Shown here piece after piece: positions 53,005-61,158 of a DNA stretch of 64,000 nt (positions are counted from its first letter, which is position 1; every line of letters begins with the position of its first letter). The stretch lies in the NCBI GenBank assembly GCA_038148895.1, contig JBBVGQ010000001.1; one strand, written 5' to 3'. This stretch comes from Tamlana sp038148895 (GTDB taxonomy: Bacteria > Bacteroidota > Bacteroidia > Flavobacteriales > Flavobacteriaceae). Below the pieces are notes generated by a model. That model was given only the letters and a program-made list of their open reading frames with translations. It searched no databases and had not been told where the DNA came from. The position numbers and the translations under genes were made by a program.

Positions 53005-53012
53005 TAACTTTG
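53005..53012 (+). promoter_or_regulatory. -7 box for tatA
   Basis: TAACTTTG matches TAnnTTTG exactly and ends 18 bases before the ATG at 53031. A TTG is present upstream (52990-52992), but only 12 bases away, closer than usual. Confidence 0.45.
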
Positions 53013-53030
53013 CTCTATAAATTTAAGATT

Positions 53031-53213
53031 ATGAGCTTATATATGTTACCATTAGCAATAGGGCCTTGGCAAATAGCATTAATTGTTGTGGTTGTTTTAT
53101 TGTTGTTTGGAGGTAAAAAAATACCAGAATTAATGCGCGGACTAGGTAGTGGCATTAAGGAATTTAAGGATGCCAGTAAAGAAGAAGATTCTAAAAGTGA
53201 TACAAAAGAATAA
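53031..53213 (+). CDS. tatA: Sec-independent (twin-arginine) translocase TatA/E
   Basis: The 60-residue protein has a short N-terminus, one membrane helix (IGPWQIALIVVVVLLLFGG), the F-G-G-K-K-I-P hinge, an amphipathic helix (LMRGLGSGIKEFKDA) and an acidic tail, the exact TatA layout. TatA oligomers form the passage for folded proteins. The ATG at 53031 is preferred to an upstream TTG at 53010 that overlaps the -7 box. tatC is not in the window. Confidence 0.93.
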   Translation: MSLYMLPLAIGPWQIALIVVVVLLLFGGKKIPELMRGLGSGIKEFKDASKEEDSKSDTKE

Positions 53214-53237
53214 AACTACTTTGTAGCTTAATGATTG

Positions 53238-53269
53238 AAAAAGGCCAATACAATGTGTTGGCCTTTTTT
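53238..53269. terminator. Bidirectional terminator between tatA and the DUF4837 gene
   Basis: AAAAAGGCCAA (53238-53248) pairs perfectly with TTGGCCTTTTT (53258-53268) across a 9-base loop. A/T tracts on both sides let it serve the two convergent genes. Confidence 0.85.
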
Positions 53270-53279
53270 ATGCTTTTTA

Positions 53280-54257
53280 CTAATTTATTTTCACCGTTTT
53301 AATAATGGCTTCAAGCTCCAACATGTAGTTTCGTTTATCAACGGATGGTGCAAATGCAAAACCTTCCAAAATGACCCATCGTTTATTGATTTTGTCTTCA
53401 ACAGCATAGCTAATAAAAGGGCCACCCATAAATGCATTTTTGACGTCCCAAATGCCTTTGGTTTCCAAAGCTGGTTTATTGTCCAAAATAGTCTCACCAT
53501 GAAAAGGTGTGTAGGCGTCTTCAGTAGCCAAATAAGAACCTTCAACCGGGCCTTCAATATATTTTTTACCTACAGAATCCCTAATTCGAATAATTTGGTT
53601 CACCACGCTGTCATTTCTCTTAATGGCAGAATAGGGCAACTCGTAAATCATAAGGTTGGTAGTGCCCGTGGTTATGTCCTTTCTAATCCAGAAAAAATCA
53701 TCAGTAGACTTTGCAATTCTGTAAATTGATGGAAAATCAATAGTTAAGTTCAATTTTTCTTTTATCGATTCAAAGCTATGCGGTGATTTTGCCATTTGGC
53801 GCTGCCTTTCGGCTATCTCCATGCTTCTAAACGTATCAATAATTTTAGATTCATTTTCCTGAAGAATAGCAATAATCTCTTTTTTGGATTTTCCGGAAAC
53901 TACAATTACTTTCTGCGGTTTGGCATATACATTATCTAAATATTCAATACCTGCATCTTTATTCATTTTAATCATTAAAACCGTTCTGTTTTTAGTAACA
54001 AAACCCGAAAAAACGGCAGGAGGTATTTGGCTAATGGTAAACATAGGTTCGTCTTGCGGAAGCCCGTAAATGGGTTTTGCCAAAACTGTTCTTATGGCTT
54101 CGCCAACACGCCCATCCCAAATTTCATTTTCGGTTACAACAGACACATTATTTATGGCCCCTGATGAATCTTGAATGTAACGTTCGGTAGATTTTTTTTT
54201 GTCTCCACAAGATGTTAAAAGCATGAAAGACAGTAATGAAAAAAGAAAATATCGCAT
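53280..54257 (-). CDS. DUF4837 lipoprotein
   Basis: The 325-residue protein has a signal peptide and lipobox LTSC (Cys17), then a mixed alpha/beta body with EIWDGRVGEAIRTVLAKPIYGLPQDEPMF near the N-terminus, which I recall as DUF4837. It is found throughout Flavobacteriia with no known role. It is 24 bases after the lytic transglycosylase gene, which suggests an envelope function. Confidence 0.82.
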   Translation of the reverse strand: MRYFLFSLLSFMLLTSCGDKKKSTERYIQDSSGAINNVSVVTENEIWDGRVGEAIRTVLAKPIYGLPQDEPMFTISQIPPAVFSGFVTKNRTVLMIKMNKDAGIEYLDNVYAKPQKVIVVSGKSKKEIIAILQENESKIIDTFRSMEIAERQRQMAKSPHSFESIKEKLNLTIDFPSIYRIAKSTDDFFWIRKDITTGTTNLMIYELPYSAIKRNDSVVNQIIRIRDSVGKKYIEGPVEGSYLATEDAYTPFHGETILDNKPALETKGIWDVKNAFMGGPFISYAVEDKINKRWVILEGFAFAPSVDKRNYMLELEAIIKTVKIN

Positions 54258-54281
54258 AATGTGTATTAGGTTTTAAGGAAA

Positions 54282-55868
54282 TTAACCCTTAGCTATTTTG
54301 AGTTTCATTCCCGGTTTTAAATTATTACCACTAATACCGTTCCAATCTTTAATATTTTGAACAGAAACTCCAGGAAATTTTTGAGCAATGCTCCATAAAG
54401 AATCGCCTGACTGAACTATATAGGTAATTACCTCACCAGACAAGGGCTTTGTTTTTGTAGTGGCTGTAGCAGAAATGGGAGCACTAACATGTGGTCTTCT
54501 GGGAAAAATAGTAAGCCGTTGCCCAATGCTAATGTCATTGCTTCGCAAACCGTTCCATCGTTTAATGTCACTAACCCGAACGCCATACATTCTAGAAATT
54601 TTCCCTAAATAATCTCCAGATTTAACGCGATAAGTCAATCTTTGGTCGGCTTCGATAAGCTGAGGAAGCGGTTTTTCACGTTCATCAAATTCTGCCTTGG
54701 CAAACGCATAGATTTTTTCTTCATTGTTTACAAACTGGCCAATAACGCCAATAGGCAATCTCAAGGTGTAATTTTCATCCTTTATAAACGGAATAATATC
54801 CAATTTATAAGAAGGATTTAAGAACTGAAGTTCTTCAATAGGCGTGCCTGTTACTTCTGAAACTTGATCTAACGTAATCATTTGTTTTACCCTAACAGTA
54901 TCCGTTTCAAAATAAGCCGTTTCTGGTTTGTACTTTTTAAAACCATGCTCTTCGGCATATTCAAAAATGTACATATTGGCCAAAAACGCGGGCAAGTAAC
55001 CAGCGGTTTCGCGAGGGAGATTATGGCGGATATTCCAATAGTTTTTGTAACCTCCAGAACGCCTGATAGCCTTAGTTACGTTACCAGGACCCGAGTTGTA
55101 GGCGGCCAAAGCCAAATCCCAATCGCCAAATATTTCGTATAGTTTAGCCAAATATTTGGCAGCGGCTTCGGTAGATTTAATCGGGTCGCTGCGCTCGTCA
55201 ACATAGCTGCTTACATCCAGCCCGTACATTTTGCCCGTGCTGAACATAAATTGCCAAAGACCAGTTGCGCCAACCCTTGATTTTGCCCGGGGTTTTAAAG
55301 CAGATTCAACTATTGCCAAATATTTGATTTCCAAAGGAATATCATATAAATCCAATTCCCGTTCAAACATTGGGAAATAAAATGCACTTAATGTTATTAA
55401 CTTTTGAAGTTGCTCGCGTCTGTTTTTTAAATAAGACTTGATAACGTTCTCCAAAGAAGGGTTATATTCTACATTAAAAGGTGTTCTGGCATCCAGTTCC
55501 TTTAAGCGTTGTTTCAGTACTTCGGTTGGAAGTTCTGGATAATCAACGGCATCAAAAGATAACTCGGTAACTGATTTATAAATGGTATCGAACAGCGCAT
55601 TGCTATATAATTCTTCGTACCATTTTTCGTCAAGTCCTGCCGCAAATTCATGGTCTTGAAGGTTTTTAATGTTTAAACTATCAGACTCGGCTTCAATAAC
55701 TTTAACGGTTTTAGTCTTTCCGTCAATTAATGAATCTTTAGAAGATTTGTTTAGCGCAACAGCCTTTTTCTTGACTTGATTAGTCTTTAAAGAAATAGAG
55801 TCTTGGGCCTGTAAAATACAAGTTCCAGTGTTGAAAATAAGAAGAGTTATTAAAAAACGAAAAGCCAT
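54282..55868 (-). CDS. Lytic transglycosylase with two LysM domains (MltD-like)
   Basis: The 528-residue exported protein has a signal peptide (about 1-21). The SLT domain has the catalytic glutamate in LAIVESALKPRAKSRVGATG followed by LWQFMFSTGKMYGLDV and AYNSGPGNV. Two C-terminal LysM modules follow, near residues 408-452 (YRVKSGDYLGKISRMYGV) and 480-525 (YIVQSGDSLWSIAQKFPGV). It cleaves peptidoglycan glycan strands to 1,6-anhydro products. Standard MltD-type order. Confidence 0.93.
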   Translation of the reverse strand: MAFRFLITLLIFNTGTCILQAQDSISLKTNQVKKKAVALNKSSKDSLIDGKTKTVKVIEAESDSLNIKNLQDHEFAAGLDEKWYEELYSNALFDTIYKSVTELSFDAVDYPELPTEVLKQRLKELDARTPFNVEYNPSLENVIKSYLKNRREQLQKLITLSAFYFPMFERELDLYDIPLEIKYLAIVESALKPRAKSRVGATGLWQFMFSTGKMYGLDVSSYVDERSDPIKSTEAAAKYLAKLYEIFGDWDLALAAYNSGPGNVTKAIRRSGGYKNYWNIRHNLPRETAGYLPAFLANMYIFEYAEEHGFKKYKPETAYFETDTVRVKQMITLDQVSEVTGTPIEELQFLNPSYKLDIIPFIKDENYTLRLPIGVIGQFVNNEEKIYAFAKAEFDEREKPLPQLIEADQRLTYRVKSGDYLGKISRMYGVRVSDIKRWNGLRSNDISIGQRLTIFPRRPHVSAPISATATTKTKPLSGEVITYIVQSGDSLWSIAQKFPGVSVQNIKDWNGISGNNLKPGMKLKIAKG

Positions 55869-55944
55869 AAAATCAATTCAGTTTACAGAACGATATTATG
55901 GCTAAAATCGTATTTTTTCAGGGAAATTAAAAACTTAATTCACT

Positions 55945-57132
55945 TTATTCCAAAATAGCGGCAATTCCAGGAAGTATTTTGCCTTCTAGACTTTCTAACA
56001 TAGCGCCACCACCTGTACTTACATAGCTTACTTTATCCTCAAAACCAAACTGTTTTACGGCGGCCACAGAATCGCCACCACCAACTAACGAAAAAGCTCC
56101 GTTTTTGGTAGCTTCAGCAATGGCATTACCAAGGGCAATAGTTGCTTTCGCAAAATTTTCCATTTCAAAGACACCTAAAGGTCCATTCCAAAGAATGGTT
56201 TTGGACTTCAATACAACATCTTTGAAAATTTCAACAGATTTTGGTCCAGCATCTACACCTTCCCAACCATCAGGTATAGCATTGATATCTACAATCTGAG
56301 TATTGGCGTTGTTACTAAAAGCATCTGCTGCAACTGTGTCAACTGGAATATAAACCTTCACGTTTTTTTCTTTGGCTTGTTTTAAAATATCTAAGGCCAA
56401 TTGTTGTTTGTCATCTTCACAAATTGAATTCCCAATTTTTCCACCTTGTGCCTTAACAAAGGTAAACGCCATACCACCACCAATAATCATTTGGTCAACT
56501 TTATCCAAAATATTTTCAATGATTGTTATTTTAGAAGACACTTTTGCGCCACCAAGTATGGCCAATACCGGCTTTTCGCCTGTTTCCATAACTTTTTTGA
56601 TGCTTTCTATTTCTTCTGCCAATAGGCTTCCAAAGCATTTTTTACCTTCAAAAAACTGTGCAACAATAGTTGTTGATGCGTGTGCTCTATGCGCTGTACC
56701 GAAAGCATCATTAACATAAATATCACCTAATTTTGAAAGTTGCTTGGCAAAATTTACATCACCCGCTTCTTCTTCTTTATGAAAACGTAAATTTTCCAAT
56801 AGCAAAATTTGGCCGGGTTCTAAATTCGCCACTGCAGCTTCCGCTTTTTCTCCTACACAGGCATCCACAAATTTTACTTCAACACCTAAAATATCTTCAA
56901 CTTTTTGTACAATATGACGTAACGAAAACTCATCTTGAACGCCTTTTGGACGGCCTAAGTGAGACATTAAAACACAGCTTCCACCATCTTCCAATATTTT
57001 TATAATTGTTGGCTTTGCAGATACAATTCTTGTAGCATCAGTTACTTCAAATTTATCATTTAGGGGGACATTAAAATCTACTCGAATCAATGCCTTTTTA
57101 TTTTCGAAATTAAAGTCGTTTAGCGTCTTCAT
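55945..57132 (-). CDS. pgk: Phosphoglycerate kinase
   Basis: The 395-residue glycolytic enzyme transfers phosphate between 1,3-bisphosphoglycerate and ADP. It has ALIRVDFNVPLND, LMSHLGRPKG, DAFGTAHRAHAST, the AILGGAKVSSKI segment, WNGPLGVFE and GGGDSVAAV. The start is the ATG at 57132 (MKTLNDFNF). A longer frame to 57168 would begin on the -7 box and adds 12 residues not found in the family. Confidence 0.97.
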   Translation of the reverse strand: MKTLNDFNFENKKALIRVDFNVPLNDKFEVTDATRIVSAKPTIIKILEDGGSCVLMSHLGRPKGVQDEFSLRHIVQKVEDILGVEVKFVDACVGEKAEAAVANLEPGQILLLENLRFHKEEEAGDVNFAKQLSKLGDIYVNDAFGTAHRAHASTTIVAQFFEGKKCFGSLLAEEIESIKKVMETGEKPVLAILGGAKVSSKITIIENILDKVDQMIIGGGMAFTFVKAQGGKIGNSICEDDKQQLALDILKQAKEKNVKVYIPVDTVAADAFSNNANTQIVDINAIPDGWEGVDAGPKSVEIFKDVVLKSKTILWNGPLGVFEMENFAKATIALGNAIAEATKNGAFSLVGGGDSVAAVKQFGFEDKVSYVSTGGGAMLESLEGKILPGIAAILE

Positions 57133-57167
57133 ATAATTAAATTTTACCTTATTAAGTGATTGAAGCA

Positions 57168-57175
57168 CAAATGTA
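57168..57175 (-). promoter_or_regulatory. -7 box for pgk
   Basis: TACATTTG on the minus strand matches TAnnTTTG, about 35 bases before the pgk ATG. No TTG at -33 was found. Confidence 0.45.
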
Positions 57176-57313
57176 AGTAATTAAATAGCTTTATAAAACG
57201 TGTTTTTTAACGAAAACGTTTGAACCAGCAGAACTTTTTAAAAAATTAAATTTTTTCAACCAAAACTCGTCTGGTTTTAAAAAGTAAAGCCATTTTAAAT
57301 AGAAAAATTCATT

Positions 57314-57321
57314 TACTTTTG
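57314..57321 (+). promoter_or_regulatory. -7 box for holB (near-leaderless)
   Basis: TACTTTTG matches TAnnTTTG and ends only 4 bases before the holB ATG, so transcription would begin at about the start codon. The rest of the 193-base divergent region with pgk shows no other clear signal. Confidence 0.4.
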
Positions 57322-57325
57322 TTTC

Positions 57326-58477
57326 ATGCTTTTTAAGGATGTTTTAGGCCAAACGCATATAAAAAACCATTTAACCCAAAGTGTTGACAATGGCCGTATA
57401 CCCCATGCGCAATTATTTATAGGTAAAGAGGGCTCTGGAACATTGCCCATGGCTTTGGCTTATGCGCAATACATTTTATGCTCCAATTCTGGTGGCGAAA
57501 ACAACACGGGAAATGAAGCTTGTAATTTAAAGTTCAAAAACTTTTCGCACCCCGACCTTCATTTTGCTTTTCCGGTTACAATAAGCGATAAGGTGAAAAG
57601 CAAACCTGTTTCAAGCTTTTATTTGGAAGAATGGCGCCAACTTTTAGAACAACAACCCTACGGTAATTTGTTTGATTGGTACAAACTGCTTGGCGTGGAT
57701 AACAAACAAGGACTTATAAGTGTAGAAGAAGCTAGTGAAATTGTAAAATCGCTTTCGCTGAAATCTTATGAAGGTGGTTATAAAGTGATGTTGATTTGGA
57801 TGGCCGAAAAAATGAATACATCATGCGCCAACAAGCTTCTAAAGCTAATAGAAGAACCGCCAAATAAGACTATTTTTCTTTTAATTGCTGAAGATGAAGA
57901 GCAAATTATAAACACTATACGGTCGCGTTGCCAAATATTACATTTTCCTCCATTGGCCGAAGACGACATCAAAGAAGCCTTGATGAAAGCTTACCATATA
58001 GAAGCGTCTGTGGCCACCAAGATAGCGCACCAATCCAACGGAAATTATAATAAGGCCTGTGATTTAGTTTACCATGATTCTGAAGACACCCAGTTTGAAA
58101 CTTGGTTTATTTTCTGGATAAGAAGTGCCTTTAAAGCTAAAGGAAATAAGGCGGCCATTCATGATTTAATTTCTTGGAGCGAAGATATTGCCAAAACCGG
58201 CCGTGAAACCCAAAAACAATTTCTCAACTTTTGCTTAGATTTCTTTAGGCAGGCATTATTGTTAAATTACAATGCCCCAGATTTAGTTTTTTTTGAGCCC
58301 AAAACCGAAAAATTTAAATTGGAGAATTTTGCGCCATTTGTTCATGGCAACAACATTATGGAAATTAGCGACGAACTACAAGATGCTATTTACCATATTG
58401 AACGCAACGGAAATTCTAAAATAATCCTTACCGACCTTTCAATAAAACTAACTAGACTTTTACACAAAAAACCCTAG
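57326..58477 (+). CDS. holB: DNA polymerase III delta' subunit (clamp loader)
   Basis: The 383-residue AAA+ family protein begins KDVLGQTHIKNHLTQSV and has a degenerate Walker A (GKEGSGTLPMALAYAQ, lacking the catalytic lysine). The SRC motif appears as NTIRSRCQILHFPPL. Delta' is the rigid, non-hydrolysing member of the clamp loader, so loss of the P-loop lysine is expected. The zinc-knuckle cysteines of DnaX relatives are mostly missing. It is 3 bases ahead of the lipid kinase gene. Confidence 0.9.
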   Translation: MLFKDVLGQTHIKNHLTQSVDNGRIPHAQLFIGKEGSGTLPMALAYAQYILCSNSGGENNTGNEACNLKFKNFSHPDLHFAFPVTISDKVKSKPVSSFYLEEWRQLLEQQPYGNLFDWYKLLGVDNKQGLISVEEASEIVKSLSLKSYEGGYKVMLIWMAEKMNTSCANKLLKLIEEPPNKTIFLLIAEDEEQIINTIRSRCQILHFPPLAEDDIKEALMKAYHIEASVATKIAHQSNGNYNKACDLVYHDSEDTQFETWFIFWIRSAFKAKGNKAAIHDLISWSEDIAKTGRETQKQFLNFCLDFFRQALLLNYNAPDLVFFEPKTEKFKLENFAPFVHGNNIMEISDELQDAIYHIERNGNSKIILTDLSIKLTRLLHKKP

Positions 58478-58480
58478 TTA

Positions 58481-59404
58481 ATGACACAGCCAAAAGAACT
58501 ATGGTTTGTTATTATTAACCCAGCCTCTGGAAATGGTTCTGGTAAACGAAAATGGCCAAAAATTAAAAGACTGTTAGAGCAAGAGAAACTCAATTTTTAT
58601 TATGCGCTCACCGAATATTCCAAACACAGTTTAGAACTCGCGCAAAATGCCATTAAGAAGGATATTAGAAACATTATATGTGTTGGTGGTGATGGCACCC
58701 TACACAATATAGTTAATGGAGTACTGTCTCAAAATATTGTTCCTTCACAAAAAATAACTGTAGGTGTAATTCCTGTTGGTACGGGTAACGATTGGGTTAA
58801 AACCTATGGTATACCAAAAGACATAAAAAAGGCTGTTGATTTGATTATTAACGGCCGAACAAAAACTCAAGATATTGGCAAAATACAGTTTGAAAACAGT
58901 CCAGAGCCTCCTACTTACTTTAACAATTTAGCTGGTATTGGATTTGACGGTTTTGTGGTTAGTAGAGTTGAAACTTACAAACATCTAGGTAGTTTGTCTT
59001 ATTTATGGGCGGCTATAATAGGTCTTTTTGCTTTCAAAAACTTCGAGGTAAAAATCATTGCTAATTCCGAAGAAATATCTGGGGAAACATTGATGATTCT
59101 TATAGGTATTTGTCAATATTCGGGTGGAGGCATGCAATTTACTAGCACCCCGAACCCTCATGACGGGCTATTTGATGTTACTATTGGCCAAAACTTAAGC
59201 AAATATGACATCATAAGAAACCTTCATAGGTTGTTTAATGCAACAATAACGCTTCATAAAAAAGTTAAAACATTAAAAACCAATACATTAAAAATTAAAA
59301 CATCCGTTGAAAACCCTCCATTAATTCAGGTTGACGGTGAATTGTTGGGCTCTGGAAACATTGAAATATCAATAGTTCCAAAGGTATTTTCCTTTTATTT
59401 TTAA
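58481..59404 (+). CDS. Diacylglycerol/sphingosine kinase-family lipid kinase (YegS-like)
   Basis: The 307-residue protein has NPASGNGSGKRKWPKI at the N-terminus, the nucleotide loop VGGDGTLHNIVNGVL (about 68-82), VIPVGTGNDWVKTYGI and the C-terminal beta-sandwich with GIGFDGFVV and FDVTIGQN. The family phosphorylates diacylglycerol or related lipids at the membrane. It is cotranscribed with holB (3-base gap) and ends at a bidirectional hairpin. Confidence 0.93.
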   Translation: MTQPKELWFVIINPASGNGSGKRKWPKIKRLLEQEKLNFYYALTEYSKHSLELAQNAIKKDIRNIICVGGDGTLHNIVNGVLSQNIVPSQKITVGVIPVGTGNDWVKTYGIPKDIKKAVDLIINGRTKTQDIGKIQFENSPEPPTYFNNLAGIGFDGFVVSRVETYKHLGSLSYLWAAIIGLFAFKNFEVKIIANSEEISGETLMILIGICQYSGGGMQFTSTPNPHDGLFDVTIGQNLSKYDIIRNLHRLFNATITLHKKVKTLKTNTLKIKTSVENPPLIQVDGELLGSGNIEISIVPKVFSFYF

Positions 59405-59413
59405 AAACACAAA

Positions 59414-59441
59414 AGCCCCTGTTAGCTGTTAAACAGAGGCT
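59414..59441. terminator. Bidirectional terminator between lipid kinase and OmpH-like genes
   Basis: AGCCCCTGTT (59414-59423) pairs with AACAGAGGCT (59432-59441), with one mismatch. On the minus strand TTTTG follows. On the plus strand a second small hairpin, AGACC-AA-GGTCT, is followed by TTTTATCTT. Confidence 0.75.
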
Positions 59442-59462
59442 TAGAGACCAAGGTCTTTTATC

Positions 59463-59978
59463 TTAATTTTTATATTCAGCGTTTAAAGCTTCTAAAATAG
59501 TTTGCGTTAAATCGTTTTCATCGGTTCCATACATTACCGTTGAAGCTGCATCTGTTGTACCTAAAATGTAAGTGTATCCGTTTGTCTTACCGTACCCTTT
59601 AACAAACTTTTTAACTGTACTAATAACAGAATCTATCTCTGTTTGAAATTCTTGGGTTAATTGTTGCTGTTCTGCTTGCATTTGTTGTTGTAACCTTTGC
59701 TGCTTTTGTTGCAACCCAGCCATTAATTCTTGTTGCTTTTTTTGTGAAGCCCTTTGCGCTTCCATTTGAGTCACTTGAACTTCAGCTTGAAATGCCTTCC
59801 CTAAACTATCAGCCTTTTTTCTAAAACTCTCCTCCTTAACTTGGTATTTTGCTTCTACATCCTTTTTCTCTTGGTACTCATTTATAATAGTTCCATTATT
59901 TATGAAACCTATTTTGTTTGGTTTTTGGCAAGATGCCAAAACCATCATCACCAACGATAAGTAAATTATGTTTTTCAT
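59463..59978 (-). CDS. OmpH/Skp-like periplasmic chaperone, lipoprotein form
   Basis: The 171-residue protein has a signal peptide with a lipobox LASC (Cys17), then a long glutamine/lysine/alanine-rich coiled coil (QKKQQELMAGLQQKQQRL) between two short beta parts, the Skp/OmpH plan for holding unfolded outer-membrane proteins. The lipobox suggests membrane anchoring rather than the free E. coli form. It has a good promoter at 60024-60052. Confidence 0.85.
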   Translation of the reverse strand: MKNIIYLSLVMMVLASCQKPNKIGFINNGTIINEYQEKKDVEAKYQVKEESFRKKADSLGKAFQAEVQVTQMEAQRASQKKQQELMAGLQQKQQRLQQQMQAEQQQLTQEFQTEIDSVISTVKKFVKGYGKTNGYTYILGTTDAASTVMYGTDENDLTQTILEALNAEYKN

Positions 59979-60023
59979 TTTTATCTATTTATTTGTTTTG
60001 GTTTGTTGATTTATAAAAACGCA

Positions 60024-60052
60024 CAAATGTAGCAAAGTAAACGTTAAACCAA
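60024..60052 (-). promoter_or_regulatory. Promoter for the OmpH-like gene
   Basis: TTG (60052-60050) and TACATTTG (60031-60024) are 18 bases apart on the minus strand, a full Bacteroidetes -33/-7 pair. The rest of the 250-base gap to the methyltransferase stop (60053-60228) shows no gene, tRNA or clear terminator. Confidence 0.6.
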
Positions 60053-60228
60053 CTTCAATTTACTTTGAATTTAACATATAGCCAATATTTATAGCTTTGT
60101 AAAATATGAATAAATTTTACCTATTGTTTCTGGCGCCAAATAAAGCGATTTAAAGGAGCTTCAAAAAAGCACATGCCATTTCCTTATTATGGTTCTTAAT
60201 TTTAGTTTTAAGGGCTCCAAATGCATTT

Positions 60229-61080
60229 TTACCTGTTTTTTATAATATAAATTAACGAAGAAGCCTCTTTGTTAAATACGGCTTTTAAATTTGAGAGCAA
60301 CCCAACAGAAAAACCTTTAATTAAATTCATTTTTCCTGATTTATATTTTTCAGAAAGCAAACTCACATAAAATGCGTCAAACAACATGGGCTTAATTTTT
60401 TTTACTTGCATGTTCTGTTTTTCCATGAGTTTAAAAACAGAAGGTTTATTAAAATGCCATAAATGTCTTGGCACATCATAAGCAGCCCAAAATTGTTTAT
60501 AATGTTTTGCATCATAACTTTTATGATTTGGCACAGCAATGATTAAAGTTCCATCTAGTTTGAGTAGTTTTTTAAAAATGGAAACTTGTTCCTCTAAATT
60601 TGGCAAGTGCTCCAAAACATGCCACAAGGTTATAACATCAAAACCATGATTGTTAAATTTTAAAAGCTGCTCCGTTTTAAAAACTGCATTGTTGGTTTTT
60701 TGGTTGGCAATTTGCCTCGCCTGTTCGTTCGGCTCGATTCCTAAAACTTTCCAATCATTATTTTGAGCTACTTGTAAAAAATCACCAGTCCCACATCCAA
60801 CATCTAAAAGCGTTTTACCTTTTTGCGAAAAAGAATTAATCAGGTTTAATTTACTTTTTAAGGACACACCTCTAACGAAGTGATATGCTTTTTCAAAAAG
60901 ATTTCTTTTGGCATCTGTATGGGAAATGTAATCTTCACTTTGGTAATACTCGGGAAGTTTTTCCTCAGTTGGCTTTGGTGTGGTTTCCAAAAAACCGTAT
61001 TCCGCATTCTCTATAAGTTGGAATTCTTCTCCCGAAACAGAATGGTCTTTTACCTTTAAAAAAATAGATGTATTGCTCAT
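60229..61080 (-). CDS. Class I SAM-dependent methyltransferase
   Basis: The 283-residue protein has the SAM-binding motif TLLDVGCGTGDFLQVAQ (about 89-105), the acidic end of strand 2 in VLGIEPNEQA and VITLWHVLEHLPNLEEQ. This is the UbiG/O-methyltransferase-like subgroup that often acts on lipids or glycans. The substrate is not readable. A parS-like palindrome lies 56 bases upstream of its start. Confidence 0.88.
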   Translation of the reverse strand: MSNTSIFLKVKDHSVSGEEFQLIENAEYGFLETTPKPTEEKLPEYYQSEDYISHTDAKRNLFEKAYHFVRGVSLKSKLNLINSFSQKGKTLLDVGCGTGDFLQVAQNNDWKVLGIEPNEQARQIANQKTNNAVFKTEQLLKFNNHGFDVITLWHVLEHLPNLEEQVSIFKKLLKLDGTLIIAVPNHKSYDAKHYKQFWAAYDVPRHLWHFNKPSVFKLMEKQNMQVKKIKPMLFDAFYVSLLSEKYKSGKMNLIKGFSVGLLSNLKAVFNKEASSLIYIIKNR

Positions 61081-61135
61081 TTAAAAACGAATTCTGAATC
61101 TAGTTAAGATGGACAAAAAAAGGAAAATATTTTGA

Positions 61136-61151
61136 TGTTCCACGTGGAACG
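61136..61151. other. parS-like site 1 (downstream of mnmG)
   Basis: TGTTCCACGTGGAACG has the perfect 14-base palindrome GTTCCACGTGGAAC (61137-61150). It is identical in its core to the site at 63051-63066 and to parS sequences known from pseudomonads. Confidence 0.75.
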
Positions 61152-61158
61152 TTAAAAA

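Noticed and set aside
57133..57168. 12-residue N-terminal extension of pgk
   Set aside because: It begins on the -7 box TACATTTG and is absent from the family.
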